Shown: in pieces, positions 1-10,419 of the stretch
How positions within the stretch are numbered: the stretch's first letter is position 1
How the letters are laid out: every line of letters begins with the position of its first letter
DNA from: Brassica napus
Lineage: Eukaryota; Streptophyta; Magnoliopsida; Brassicales; Brassicaceae
Assembly (NCBI RefSeq): GCF_020379485.1
Contig: NC_063452.1
Span: forward strand, 35,673,608-35,737,607
Direction of reading: 5' to 3'
DNA: 64,000 nucleotides
Translations under genes and position numbers: made by a program
Notes under the pieces: generated by a model
Seen by the model: only the letters and a program-made list of their open reading frames with translations
Databases searched by the model: none
What the model was told of the DNA's origin: nothing

Positions 1-290
1 TCCTCGGAATATACCGAGGAATTTCCGAGGAAACACAAAATTGGGGTTCCTCGGAATTTCCTCGGAATATACCGACGGAATTCCGAGGAAACCTCAGTCC
101 GTCGGAATATTCCGAGGAAATTCCGAGGAACAATGTGTTCCTCGGAAAAAACCGATGAATTCCAAGGAAATATTATAGCCGTTGGAGAGCCGTTGAGGGA
201 TTTTACAAAATTCCGAGGAAATTCCGACGAACTAGCCTTTTCCGTCGGAATTCCGTCGGAATTTCCTCGGTATGTCGGCAGGATTTAAAC
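1..290. repeat. CACTA subterminal repeats, left side
   Basis: Short direct and inverted copies of a motif around TTCCGAGGAA and TTCCGACGGA are packed almost back to back. In CACTA elements such arrays are the binding sites of the TNPA-type protein. The same motif family reappears at 4027-4045, 4628-4720 and 7240-7700. The terminal CACTA sequence itself is to the left of the window. Confidence 0.85.
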
Positions 291-298
291 TATAAATA
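291..298 (+). promoter_or_regulatory. TATA box of the TNP2-type gene
   Basis: TATAAATA lies 93 bp upstream of the ATG at 384 and is followed by a pyrimidine-rich CTCTTCCTCTTC leader, a normal plant core-promoter layout. Position-based inference only. Confidence 0.6.
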
Positions 299-383
299 CA
301 AGCACTCCTCTTCCTCTTCTTTCACTCCATATCTTCATCCCCCCTCTTACTCTATTTACACACGAATTTGATTCATAAAAAAT

Positions 384-2963
384 ATGTCTTCTTCAAATTA
401 TTTTCGTTCTTGGATCGATCAACCTCATTTGGATCCGAACACGAGATTGCTTACGGAAGAATACCAACGAGGTATAACCGAATTCATGGGGTTAGTTCAC
501 CGACAACGGGAAGCAAAAACAGGTATGTTAAGATGTCCTTGCTCTAATTGTAAAAATGGAAAGGTTATTAAAGAGTGGGATGTTTGGACTCATCTATATT
601 TGAGTGGGTTTACACGAAGTTACAAAATTTGGTATCATCATGGGGAAACTGATTATGAACATGGTAGTACTAGCGAACCTCAGCCAGCGGTTAGATTAGA
701 AGAACCAATTAGAACGGATGTAGATTATGGTGTAGGTACTGAGCAGATGGTAAATGATCATTTTAGAGGGGAAGATTTACCCAATGCAGAAGCTAGGAGA
801 TTTTATGATATGTTGGATGCTGGAAAGCAACCATTGTACGAAGGTTGCAGAGATGGTCATTCAGCTTTATCATCTGCTACAAGATTGATGGGCATTAAAA
901 CAGATTATAATTTGGCTGAAGACTGTGTGGATGCGATTGCTGATTTTGTAAAAGGTATTCTACCCGAGGATAATGTAGCTCCTGGTTCATACTACGAGGT
1001 TCAGAAACTCGTAGCTGGTCTTGGTTTATCGTATCAGGTAATAGATGTATGCAGCGACAACTGCATGATTTATTGGATGGCGGATGAACAGCGGGTTACA
1101 TGCAAATTTTGTGGAAAGCCTCGTTATAAAGATACGAGTGGAAGAGTTCCAGTGCCATATAAAAGGATGTGGTATTTACCTTTGACGGAAAGGTTGCAGA
1201 GGTTGTATCTGTCTGAACGCACAGCGCAACCAATGAGATGGCATGCGGAGCACTCAACAGATGGTGAGATCAGACATCCTTCAGATGCAAAAGCGTGGAA
1301 GCATTTCCAATCAAAGTATTCCGACTTTGCGTATGAGAGAAGAAATGTCTACCTTGGATTATGTACTGATGGTTTCAGTCCGTTTGGCAAGAGTGGAAGA
1401 CAGTATTCTCTATGGCCCGTCATTCTTACACCATACAACCTCCCCCCAAACTTGTGCTTGCGACGAGAGTTTTTGTTTCTCTCGATTCTCGTTCCCGGAC
1501 CAGAGCATCCTAAGAGATCACTTGATGTGTTTCTTCAGCCACTAATATATGAGTTGCAAGAACTATGGGCTCAAGGTGCTGAAACATACGATGTTTCGTG
1601 TAAAGAAAACTTTCAAATGCGAGCAGTACTAATGTGGACAATAAGTGATTTTCCAGCATATGGTATGTTGTCTGGATGGACAACGCATGGAAGGCTATCA
1701 TGTCCATATTGTCAAGATAACACTGATGCTTTCCAACTAAAACACGGAAGGAAAACGTGTTGGTTTGACTGTCACAGGAGATTCCTACCACCTGATCATT
1801 CATATCGTAGGAGTAGGAATTTGTTTACGAAGAACAAGAGGGTGTTTGACAGTCCACCTTCGGAAATTTGTGGGAAAGATTTGAAGATACAACTAAGAGA
1901 TTTTGGTGCAGAAAGGACGCCAGAAGTCGGTGGACATGAGCGTTTTCCGGTAGATGCTGTTGGAGAACTACATAACTGGCACAAAAAAAGTATTTTCTGG
2001 GATCTGCCATACTGGGAGGATCATCTGCTAAGGCATAATTTAGATGTCATGCATATTGAGAAGAAATTTTTTGACAATCTCATGAACACGATCCTTAATG
2101 TTCAAGGTAAAACAAAGGATAATTTGAAGTCAAGACTGGATTTAGTCGATATATGTGCTCGTTCAGAACTTCATGTTGATGAGAATATTAGGGCTCCTTT
2201 TCCCATATACCGACTTGATGCAGCGGGAAAAGATGCGTTCTTTGATTGGATTTCAAACGATGTGGAATTTCCAGACGGTTACGCATCAAATTTGCTTAAC
2301 TGTATCGACAGAAAGGAAGGAAAGTTTACTGGCTTGAAAAGCCACGATTACCATGTAATGATGCAGCGCCTCCTTCCGTTCGCCTTCAAGGAACTATTAC
2401 CACGAAATGTTCATGAAGCAATTGCAGGGATAAGTGGTTTCTTCCGCGATTTATGCACGAGATCAGTGACTCTTGAAGGTATTGAAAATTTGAAGACTAA
2501 CATAGCCGTGATTCAGTGCAACCTTGAGAAGATATTTCCTCCCTCATTTTTTGATGTTACGGAGCATCTTATTATTCACCTGGCAAGAGAATTGGAACTT
2601 GGTGGTCCTGTGCAGTATAGATGGATGTATCTGTATGAGCGGTATATGTTCCATTTGAAGAAGATGGTGAAAAATTTAAGTAGGGTGGAAGGTTCTATAG
2701 TCGCACAGATGATCAATGAAGAAACTTCAAACTTTGCCGAGTACTACTTTCCAGCAGAAGTTCAGACCAAAAACAGAAGACCTGCTCGGCATGATGATAG
2801 AGGCGAACGGGCAACATATCATGTTACGGTTCCAGACATTTTCACAGATGTTGGACGACTTAGCGGAAAACCAAAGGACCGTCGACTTATTGAGCAGGAC
2901 CGCAGTCATTTGCAAACATATTTGCTCACCAACTGTGAAGATGTTCTTCAATATGAGAGGTAA
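384..2963 (+). CDS. TNP2-like CACTA transposase, exon 1
   Basis: Large first exon of the transposase that cuts and moves CACTA elements. Domains in order: N-terminal Transpos_assoc-type zinc domain (about residues 5-90, with CPCSNC and a downstream WxxHLYLSGF stretch); the transposase_21 / TNP2 catalytic region (about 330-580, with DFPAYGMLSGWTTHG, CPYC, and the LRHNLDVMHIEKK stretch); then a DUF4218 domain (about 700-800, with FFDVTEHLIIHLARELELGG and RWMYLYERYMFHLK). The probable splice donor is GT at 2960-2961 (AG|GTAAAT), so the coding exon ends at 2959 and the printed stop at 2961 would be intronic. The ATG at 384 is preceded by a TATA box and no competing upstream ATG. This exon is uninterrupted; the rest of the gene is broken (next entry). 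Confidence 0.9.
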   Translation: MSSSNYFRSWIDQPHLDPNTRLLTEEYQRGITEFMGLVHRQREAKTGMLRCPCSNCKNGKVIKEWDVWTHLYLSGFTRSYKIWYHHGETDYEHGSTSEPQPAVRLEEPIRTDVDYGVGTEQMVNDHFRGEDLPNAEARRFYDMLDAGKQPLYEGCRDGHSALSSATRLMGIKTDYNLAEDCVDAIADFVKGILPEDNVAPGSYYEVQKLVAGLGLSYQVIDVCSDNCMIYWMADEQRVTCKFCGKPRYKDTSGRVPVPYKRMWYLPLTERLQRLYLSERTAQPMRWHAEHSTDGEIRHPSDAKAWKHFQSKYSDFAYERRNVYLGLCTDGFSPFGKSGRQYSLWPVILTPYNLPPNLCLRREFLFLSILVPGPEHPKRSLDVFLQPLIYELQELWAQGAETYDVSCKENFQMRAVLMWTISDFPAYGMLSGWTTHGRLSCPYCQDNTDAFQLKHGRKTCWFDCHRRFLPPDHSYRRSRNLFTKNKRVFDSPPSEICGKDLKIQLRDFGAERTPEVGGHERFPVDAVGELHNWHKKSIFWDLPYWEDHLLRHNLDVMHIEKKFFDNLMNTILNVQGKTKDNLKSRLDLVDICARSELHVDENIRAPFPIYRLDAAGKDAFFDWISNDVEFPDGYASNLLNCIDRKEGKFTGLKSHDYHVMMQRLLPFAFKELLPRNVHEAIAGISGFFRDLCTRSVTLEGIENLKTNIAVIQCNLEKIFPPSFFDVTEHLIIHLARELELGGPVQYRWMYLYERYMFHLKKMVKNLSRVEGSIVAQMINEETSNFAEYYFPAEVQTKNRRPARHDDRGERATYHVTVPDIFTDVGRLSGKPKDRRLIEQDRSHLQTYLLTNCEDVLQYER

Positions 2964-3042
2964 ATAAATGAGCTTACAAATTTTTATTTTAACAAGTTGA
3001 AATTTAATCTTAATTAATTACATTATTGTCATCATATACAGG

Positions 3043-4000
3043 ATTTTCATGGCAGAAAAGCGGTTCGAGTATAGATACGCCACAGAGGACGAACTAGAAG
3101 AAATGAAGCAGAGAGAATTTAGTGGATGGATGTTTACTTATGTGAGTGCTTTAAACAAATTAAAATATATTTTATCACATATTTATACTAATTCACATTT
3201 ATTGATATAATATATATATATGTGCTATTAATAGGTGTCTGCTGGTTTGGCCAGAGGTGAAACATTTGACGATTGGATACGTGAGATGGTCGTTGGACCA
3301 AACTTTGTTGTGAAGTCATATCCGAGATTTTGTACTTGAGGATATGCATTCACAACTCAGAAGAGGAGACGTTCGAGTACGACTTATGATGCTGACGTTT
3401 GTTCTGCATCCGGAGATGATGTATACTACGGACACATACATGAAATTTTGGAAATTAAGTATTTGGGCATGGTTGGATTGCGCTGTACTGTTTTCTATTG
3501 TGATTGGCACGACAACACCCCAGATCGAGGTGTGAGAACAGATGCATTTGGTGTTACATCAGTAAATTCGAGGCGAAAGCTGCAATATTATGATCCTTTC
3601 ATTCTTGCTTCTCAAGCCGATCAGGTAATTAAATGTTAATTATTCAGAATGATTCATCATCATGTGTATTAATTTATAATTTTTCTAAATGTTACAGGTT
3701 TGTTATATCAAGTACCCCCGGGTAAGGAACAGAGATGATCCATGGGTTACTGTTACAAGACTCAACCCGAGAGGCCGAGTTCAGGGAAGTTCTGAGCTGG
3801 AAGACCCACTACAACCAAGCACATCCGTCAACTTAAGTGCAGCAGAAGATTTAGCTGGAGTTGGCCTTGTAGTCGATTTAACCGACTTTGGAGAGGAAGC
3901 CGTCGTTCACGTAGAGGATGAACCAGTGATTGGAGAGTTTCACCAAGATCCAGATTCAGATTCATCTGGTGATGATGACTCGGAAACAGACTACCATTGA
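3043..4000 (+). pseudogene. TNP2-like transposase, exons 2-4 (DUF4216), nonsense-disrupted
   Basis: Continuation of the transposase gene. Exons by GT-AG splice sites and frame: 3043-3141, 3235-3624, 3698-4000. The encoded DUF4216 region has YYGHIHEILEIKYLG, VFYCDWHDN and FILASQADQVCYIKYP, followed by an acidic C-terminus that ends at TGA 3998-4000. In exon 3 the frame is interrupted by TGA at 3337-3339, at a point where the family normally reads on; an ancestral CGA (Arg) would explain it by one C-to-T change. The product would therefore lack DUF4216 unless the stop is read through. A 19-bp poly-T follows the natural stop. Confidence 0.85.
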
Positions 4001-4863
4001 ACTTTTTTTTTTTTTTTTTTAAGAAATACCGAGGAAATTCCGAGGAACACTTGATATAACCTCTTTCCACGGATAATAGTTATTTGGTTTATCTAGCAAG
4101 GCAAAGCTGAATACGAATTAAAAACTACTCAGAACACAACCAAATAAAACGAAGAAACCATGTAAAAGAAATACGAACTCATAATTAAGAAACCCAAAAA
4201 AAAACTCAATACAAAATTAACAGAAAATAAGACCATAAAACGTTAGAATAGAAAAGAAAATAAAATAGCCGGTGATAGCTCCTACTCCTCGTCTCCTGCT
4301 CCAGATGTTCCTGCATCGTTGGGTCTCTTGGACCTCTTTCTTACCCTGTGTGTACCACTCGAACCCGAACCAGAGCTGGATGAAGTCAAAAATTTGTTCC
4401 TTACCGTATAATTAACACTTTTCGAATTGTATGAACGAAATCTCGCAACATAAGACAAACACTTATACCTTTTAAGGAACGGTAAAGGGAATACTTTCAA
4501 TTAGTTTTGAAATTTTTTATTTCATGGTTTATGCTCATCTATACAAAGAATCCTCAATGGTATGCATTACAATTGTATAAGAAATGAAATACGACAAAAA
4601 AAATTGATGTTTTGAAACCCCAAACACTAGTTCCTCGGTATTTCCTCGGAATATTTTCATTTTACCGGGCAAATATTTCGCGAAAATTGAAATTATAATT
4701 CCGACGGATAATGTCCGTCGGACCCTAGGTTTTATAACCACAAGTCCGTTCTTCTTCCCCATTTCTCTCTTCTTCCTCTGCGCAAATCCTCTCTTCTCTC
4801 CGGCGATTTCCCCCTGAAATCCGACGATATCTCCGGCGATCTCCCTCTTCTCTTACACAAATC
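4001..4863. other. Intergenic part of the CACTA element with promoter of the second gene
   Basis: Holds a poly-T tract, one internal copy of the subterminal motif (about 4027-4045), more copies at 4628-4720, a TATA-like TTTATAAC at 4731-4738, and a C/T-rich leader (4750-4860) before the next gene. A short minus-strand frame (4282-4500) is listed separately. Otherwise no gene is seen. Confidence 0.6.
4282..4500 (-). pseudogene. Possible residual minus-strand frame inside the CACTA element
   Basis: A 72-codon frame reading leftward ends in a serine/glycine-rich, basic then acidic tail (SSSSGSGSSGTH, RVRKRSKRPNDAG, GAGDEE), which looks like the low-complexity C-terminus of a real protein rather than random translation. 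The first half has no recognisable family and its ATG is unsupported; a splice acceptor near 4400 could mark the start of a last exon whose upstream exons are deleted. It could equally be chance. I do not recognise a function. Confidence 0.25.
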
Positions 4864-7087
4864 ATGTAAGGACCCTATCCCACTCTCTTAGGTTCTATTT
4901 GTTAGGTTTTTGTGTGGTTTTGATAGATTTTTTTTAGGGTGATTGGTTAGGATTGTGATTTGGTTGTATAATAGGTTTAGAATTGTGATTTGGTTGAATG
5001 ATTTGTTTTGTTGAATTGATTTAGAATTTTTTTATAATTTTTTTTTTGTATTTATAAAATCGATTTTTATATATAAAATCGATTTTTGTATTTTACAAAA
5101 TGATTTTTCTATATAAATTTGATTTTTTTGGACTTTACAAAAAAAAATTTTCTATATAAATTCGATTTTTTGGATTTTACAAAACATTTTAAATATCTAT
5201 AAAACTTTTTTTGTGATTAAAAACTATTATTTGGGATTTAAAAATATTTTTAATATATATATATATATATATTATAAAAACTAATTTTTTGTAATTATTA
5301 AACTATTTTTATTTATTACAACTATTTTTTGTTCATTAGAGCTATTTTTATATTTTTTTAAAAAATTTTAAATATATATATAAATCTTTTTTTGTGATTA
5401 AATTATTTGGGATTTTTTTTTAAAAAAAAAAATTAATTTATATATTTCTGTATTTATTAAATATATTTTTTAAATTTACAGGTCTCATGATGATCAGACC
5501 CGGTCTCGACAGCGTCGTGGTCGTGGTGGTACGGGGAGCCAGTCTCGGGATTCCAACCATTTTCAGGATTCCCCTTCGCCCCACAGCTCCAACCATTCAT
5601 CTCCCTCTGCTGCACCCGCTCCTGCTCCTCTCGCTCCCGCTGCTGCATCCGCTCCTGTTCCTCCGGGTCCTCCGGGAGTGATGCGTGTTGCGGAGTTGGT
5701 TCAACAGCCCGGTCGTGACCATCTTCCGTATCTCACTCCGTATCCACATGGACGGGGTCAAACATGGTAATTAAACATTTTTTTTCTTTAAATTTGGATT
5801 CATTATTAACCGTTTGTTCTTTTAATAAGGTTCAACCGATCCGGGAACGGGATCAGCGCATGGATCAACCGTATGATGTACTCGGCCCTCGACAGTGGAC
5901 ATCCGACTTTCACTCACTTCCCAACCGACAAGCAGGTTCTGTGGTTTCGTCAGTTTGCGGTAAGTATTCTAATTTTTTACTTATATTTTTAATCTTTAAT
6001 ATAAATTTTCTACTAATTGTGTTTTTTTTTCAGCAAAAGTTCAACTGAAATTCCGATGAGACGCTCTTTATCTATCACCACTTCGTCCATAAAGTAATGG
6101 ACAACTATGGGAAGCAGATCCACGAGTGGAAGAAGAAGTGGGAAATCAATAAGGTTCTATTTAATTTATTAAACCATTTTTTAATTTATTAAACTATTTT
6201 TTAATTTATTAAACTTTTTCTTTTTTTTTTTATTAAAAGGTCCCAAAGTCGATGAACGACACGGTCTGGAAGGAGTTGTGTGCGCATTGGGATAAGGAAA
6301 AGACGAAAGAAACTTCTTCCACCAACTCCACCAACCGCAGGAGCGACCGTAAAGGGAAGGGCATCTACAAGCATAACTTGGGTGCTCAATCTATTGCCAC
6401 TCTCGGAGATCGCATGGTAAGTTCAACCGCTTTTTCTTCAATTATTTGAGTTTCAGAATTTAAATTTATTGTGCATTTCTTCTAATTTCTAATGTTTCTT
6501 TAATTTATGTTTTTTTTCAAGGCGGAAGAAAATGATGGCGAGCCGGTTGATGATCTCGCCCTAATGAGGAGGGCGTATACCAACAAGAAGACCGGCCAGA
6601 TTGATGACGGTCTTGTGAGGGACGTGGTCGACCTGGTCCAAACTCAGGTGGTAGACGAAGTGTCTCAGCTTCAAACCGAGGATGACGCTTCGACGGCTTC
6701 GACCAACTTGTCCCGGTTTCGAATCAACGAAATCGTTGAATCCGTAAGTTCTTTGTTTTTAAAAGTTCAATTCATTTATTTCTTGGTTTAAATTTCTAAA
6801 TTTGGCTTTTTTCTATTCAGTCGGTTCCAAAGAATAAGGGACGTTTGGTCGGTTTGGGTCGTCGCACCCGGTCGGTTCCCCCTTCTTCTGCACCACCGCC
6901 CTTTGTTGATCCAGAAGTACTTACGGCCCAGTTGAAGGACAAAGATGATCGTATATCTTTGTTGGAGACCCAGATGGCGGCTCCACAGGCTGGCTATGAG
7001 GCACAGAGGAGGCTGAACCAGCAAATGATGGAGATGATGCAAAGGATGTACCCGAACGAGGTGTTTCCGGACGTGCCAGACCCGTAG
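4864..7087 (+). pseudogene. Ptta/En/Spm-type (TNPA-like) gene, nonsense-disrupted
   Basis: Second CACTA gene, expected to bind subterminal repeats and assist transposition. Exon model from splice sites and frame: 4864-4865 (AT only), 5482-5766, 5830-5959, 6034-6153, 6240-6416, 6522-6743, 6821-7087. The start codon is split by the first intron (AT|GTAAGG ... ACAG|GTCTCATG). The protein begins with an Arg/Gly and Pro/Ala-rich low-complexity stretch. The conserved transposase-24-like core follows (TWFNRSGNGISAWINRMMYS, LWFRQFA, then LFIYHHFVHKVMDNYGKQIH). After it come LMRRAYTNKKTGQ and a C-terminal coiled coil (LKDKDDRISLLETQMA, QQMMEMMQRMYP). TGA at 6046-6048 interrupts exon 4 where Trp (TGG) is expected. 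Confidence 0.8.
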
Positions 7088-7734
7088 TTTTTTTTTTCCA
7101 CAAACTCCGAATGTTTTATTTTTATTTGTGAAACTTTGAATATTAATTAATATGATTTCAATTTTACTTTTAATTTCATATTTTCGAATTTAAATTTCAG
7201 AAATTTTATTTTTTAAAAAAAATTAATATTTTTTACATTCCGAGGAAATTAATTATATTTTTCACTAGATCGATCGATGCGTTTTTGAACAAAAAAGCAT
7301 CGATCGATGCGTTTTTTAAAAAACGTTCGGGCTATAACGAGGGACAGGTTCCTCTGTTTATTCCGAGGAACCAGTTCCCTCGGTATATTCCGAGGAATAA
7401 ACCGAGGAAAAGGTCCGTCGGTATACTCCTATCGATCGATGTATATATGTCCAAACACGCATCGATCGATGAACTTCCGAGGAATTATACCGACGAAGTT
7501 CTCCCTCGGTATATTCCGAGGACATTTCCGACAAACTAGTGATCCTCGGAATTTCCTCGGAAATTTATTTCCTCGGAATTCCGTCGGAAAATTCCGAGGG
7601 ATTTCCGAGGAAAAAAGAAATTCCGAGGAATTATTTCCGACGGCGTATTTCGTCGGTATGTCGTCGGAATAACGTTATTCCGACGAAATTCCGACGATTT
7701 TTTCCCTCAGAATCCTTGATGTTTTCTTGTAGTG
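7088..7734. repeat. CACTA right subterminal array and terminal inverted repeat
   Basis: After a 3' UTR-like AT-rich stretch, the segment from about 7240 is made of the TTCCGAGGAA/TTCCGACGGA motif in both orientations, ending at the GTAGTG terminus (7722-7734). Embedded in it are four copies of an ATCGATCGAT palindrome (about 7268, 7298, 7430 and 7460), two of them next to GCGTTTTT. No coding capacity. Confidence 0.88.
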
Positions 7735-7857
7735 ATAAAGCGAATTCTGATCATTGGATCAGATTTTTTTTTCTTATAAAAAAAGATGAAGTCATAGGAG
7801 AACAAAAACATGTTTGTTATTATATATAAATATATTAAAAGAACATAAGGAACTTAT

Positions 7858-9087
7858 ATGATTACAGTTATGAATCCTAACATGAGAGTCAGCGATCTTA
7901 TTAACCAGGAATCGAAGGATTGGGATGTGAATCTTTTGGAGAAATATGTCAATAGGGTTGACATACCACTTATAAGGAGTTTGGCCATAAGCTCGACTCA
8001 CCGTCGTGACACATTTTACTGGAGCTACATAAGGAATGGACAATACACGGTCAAATTGGGGTATTGGGTGGCTCGGAATTTATTGAAGACAGAGGAGGAA
8101 AAGGAAGTCGTGGAGCCAAGTATCATTGAGCTTCAAGCCTTTGCTTGGAAGCTGAAGGCGCCTAAGAAGATATGTCATCTTATATGGCAATTGTTAACTG
8201 GTCATGTGGCCGTAACAAGGAACTTAGCAAGACGCAATATGAAGTGTGATAACTACTGCCCAAGATGCGGAGAACCTGAAGAATCAGTAACCGATGCCAT
8301 CTTTGAATGTCCACCAGCTCTGCAGGCCTGGTCATTATCTTCAACTCCAGCAAGTCCGAATTTGTTCCCAGTATCAAGCGTCTACACAAACATGGATTAC
8401 CTATTCTGGAGAAAAAACAGCATCATTGACCCAGAACAAGACAGAGATCCTTATCCCTGGATAATCTGGTATATTTGGAAGGCTAGGAATAACAAACTTT
8501 TTAGGGGGATAGACCGAGACCCATTAGAGCTGGTTAGATATGCAGAAAGTGAATGCCAAGCCTGGTTTGATGCGAATGAAGTGCCACAACCAGTGATACA
8601 TGAAAACAATACTGAGGAACCCCAAGTCTTAAGCTTGGGTAATATTTGCTTGTTAGATGGATCTTGGACACCTGCTGCTCACTTTAGTGGATGTGGATGG
8701 GTTTGGATGGACAATGGGGGCAACATACATCTTATGGGGACCAGAAATATCACTCGACGCGAATCAGCTCTGCATTTGGAACTAGAAGCACTGCGATGGG
8801 CAATGGAGAATATGAGTCAACACTCGACATGTCAGAGCTTTGGGACAGACTGTAAGGACCTGATAGCAATGATAAAGGAACCTCATGTTTGGACAAGCTT
8901 TGCGACGGAATTAGAGAGGATAGAGACACTTCAAATATGCTTCCCGGACTTCAGCATCATTCATGTACCAAGAGCGCACAATCAGATTTCAGATTTTTTA
9001 GCTAAAACTGCAAGATCCTTCCATAGGGAGTTACTTTTTATTGGTTGTTGTATTCCGGTCTGGTTACCTAGATCACCTCTAACTTGA
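7858..9087 (+). pseudogene. LINE ORF2 C-terminal fragment: zf-RVT and RNase H
   Basis: An unbroken 409-codon frame, but only the tail of a LINE polyprotein. The first few codons come from target DNA and the TSD; element sequence starts at 7871. Seen in order: the linker motif (VSDLIN..., DTFYWSYIRNGQYTVK), a zf-RVT zinc region (about residues 95-165, with KAPKKICHLIWQLLTG and CDNYCPRCGEPEES), then an RNase H domain (about 265-395; LLDGSWTPA, the ELEAL helix, FGTDCKDL, and HVPRAHNQISDFLAKTA). Endonuclease and reverse transcriptase are absent. Expression would need a host promoter; none is visible. It ends at TGA 9085-9087, with the LINE-typical GGCCTTTCGAGGTC upstream of the A-tail. Confidence 0.88.
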
Positions 9088-9122
9088 GTAATATAATGGC
9101 CTTTCGAGGTCAAAAAAAAAAA
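7871..9122 (+). mobile_element. 5'-truncated L1-type LINE insertion with TSD
   Basis: The last 1.25 kb of a non-LTR retrotransposon ending in a poly-A run (about 9111-9122). It is flanked by an exact 10-bp direct repeat ATTACAGTTA (7861-7870 and 9123-9132), the expected target-site duplication. Truncation at the 5' side and a 3' A-tail are what target-primed reverse transcription leaves. It lies 136 bp to the right of the CACTA terminus. Confidence 0.92.
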
Positions 9123-9132
9123 ATTACAGTTA

Positions 9133-10419
9133 ATAAAAAGAACCAATAAAAAATTTTGTAGTGTGGAGAACAACAAATAAACTTAAAAAATTACACGTAA
9201 TAAAACCATATGTATAATATGTGCAAAATAAAATGTGGAAATATAACATTTTATAACCCGTATAAGATAAATTCATTTTATGTATCGATTAATCCAATAA
9301 ATTATATGTGTTTGTTTTATCTTATACAATCTATAATAATACGTATAAGATAAATTTTATTATTATAAGCATATCATTATTATTATAGCCGTGAGGTCAA
9401 ATGAATCTTGGTGAAACAAAAGTGTACTATCTAAATGCAACACCTAGAAAGCATTTCTTATGCAAATGTTACTCGAACCACTTTTATGTAAAATTATTTA
9501 CTTTCTCTAGAGAACTAACTGTTAGTCTAAAGTTTATCCAAATTCATTAGCAAACTGTTAAGTAAGCAATGACAAGATGTTAGGTGCTGACACGTAATCA
9601 AGTCTATATCGTAAATAATACAAAATTGAGCTTATAACTTTTTAAAAGATCCTCAAATAATATATAGGAAATTGCGTAATCTTAGAATCTGTCAAGGAAG
9701 CATGGAATCGTCAGTGGTTGTGCGCTTCTCACTCTTGTAGCGGAGTCAAAAGCGAAAGCACTCGGAATCGCATAAAATCGACTTGGAATCGTGATTCCAA
9801 GATTAAGATGGTTGGAAGCGTGACGGAAGCTCACGATTCTAAAGTGGAAGCGTTGTGGTGGTCGTATCGTATAACACAGCGGATGATTGGAGAAGATGGT
9901 GTCTGAAAAATATGATATTATAAACATTAGCTACGTTGGGGTGGTCCCTCCACTTTATAAACATAACATTTTTTTTCTATAAACATAACAAGTAAAACTT
10001 AAATTCAAAAAAAAATAAGAAAAAATAGATGAGAACAAAAGTCTTATTATATTGAACTTGAAAGCAAAGGTAATTTCATCATGTTCTGTTTTCTGAATAT
10101 TAATCCAATTATTTATTTGATGTTGTTTGTATTGATTAATTGAGGTGCTCTATACTGTTTTTAATTCTTAAAATATATATATGTACATATAACGTAAATA
10201 GATAGTGCTATACTTTTTATAGTTAATACATATTTTTTTTATAATTGTGTACTTGATTTTTACTATTCAAAATATCTATTTTAATATAATAATATTTTAA
10301 TATACAATAATATGTTTGTATACGCTTCCAACACGTACCCGCTTCCTAGATATTTTTAAAAACTCGCTTACACTCTTCCAAACGCTTCCGCGTATCCGCT
10401 TTCAATTCTCTGTAATGTA
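9133..10419. other. AT-rich intergenic stretch, one possible decayed repeat
   Basis: No gene. A 12-bp motif GTATAAGATAAA occurs near 9259 and 9341 with an inverted partner near 9316. From about 9700 to 10400 the ends carry related GGAAGCG / CGCTTCC words in inverted orientation (for example around 9810-9855 and 10320-10395), suggesting an old inverted-repeat element, but boundaries cannot be fixed. Confidence 0.4.

Larger units (their letters stand above)
1..7734 (+). mobile_element. CACTA (En/Spm) DNA transposon, left end outside window
   Basis: The segment holds a TNP2-type transposase gene, a second Ptta/En/Spm-type gene, and on both flanks dense copies of TTCCGAGGAA / TTCCTCGGAA / TCCGTCGGAA subterminal motifs. 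The right terminus reads TTTTCTTGTAGTG at 7722-7734, the reverse complement of CACTACAAGAAAA, a standard CACTA terminal inverted repeat. The next three bases (ATA) would be the 3-bp target duplication; the left copy is not in the window. Gene order, transposase followed by the DNA-binding-type partner on the same strand, is the usual CACTA arrangement. Both genes have in-frame stops, so this copy is probably non-autonomous, but its ends could still be mobilised in trans. Confidence 0.93.

Noticed and set aside
7285..7829. Overlapping plus-strand frames rich in FRGI / RNYF / PRN words
   Set aside because: They are translations of the CACTA subterminal TTCCGAGGAA array and have no protein character.
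9152..9163. TTTTGTAGTG resembling a CACTA right end just after the LINE tail
   Set aside because: No subterminal repeat array adjoins it and no matching left end is nearby; a 9-base match in AT-rich DNA is easily chance.
9718..9906. 62-codon plus-strand frame between the LINE and the Athila relic
   Set aside because: Overlaps GGAAGCG-rich repeat sequence; no start context, no homologue, and better explained as part of an old inverted-repeat element.
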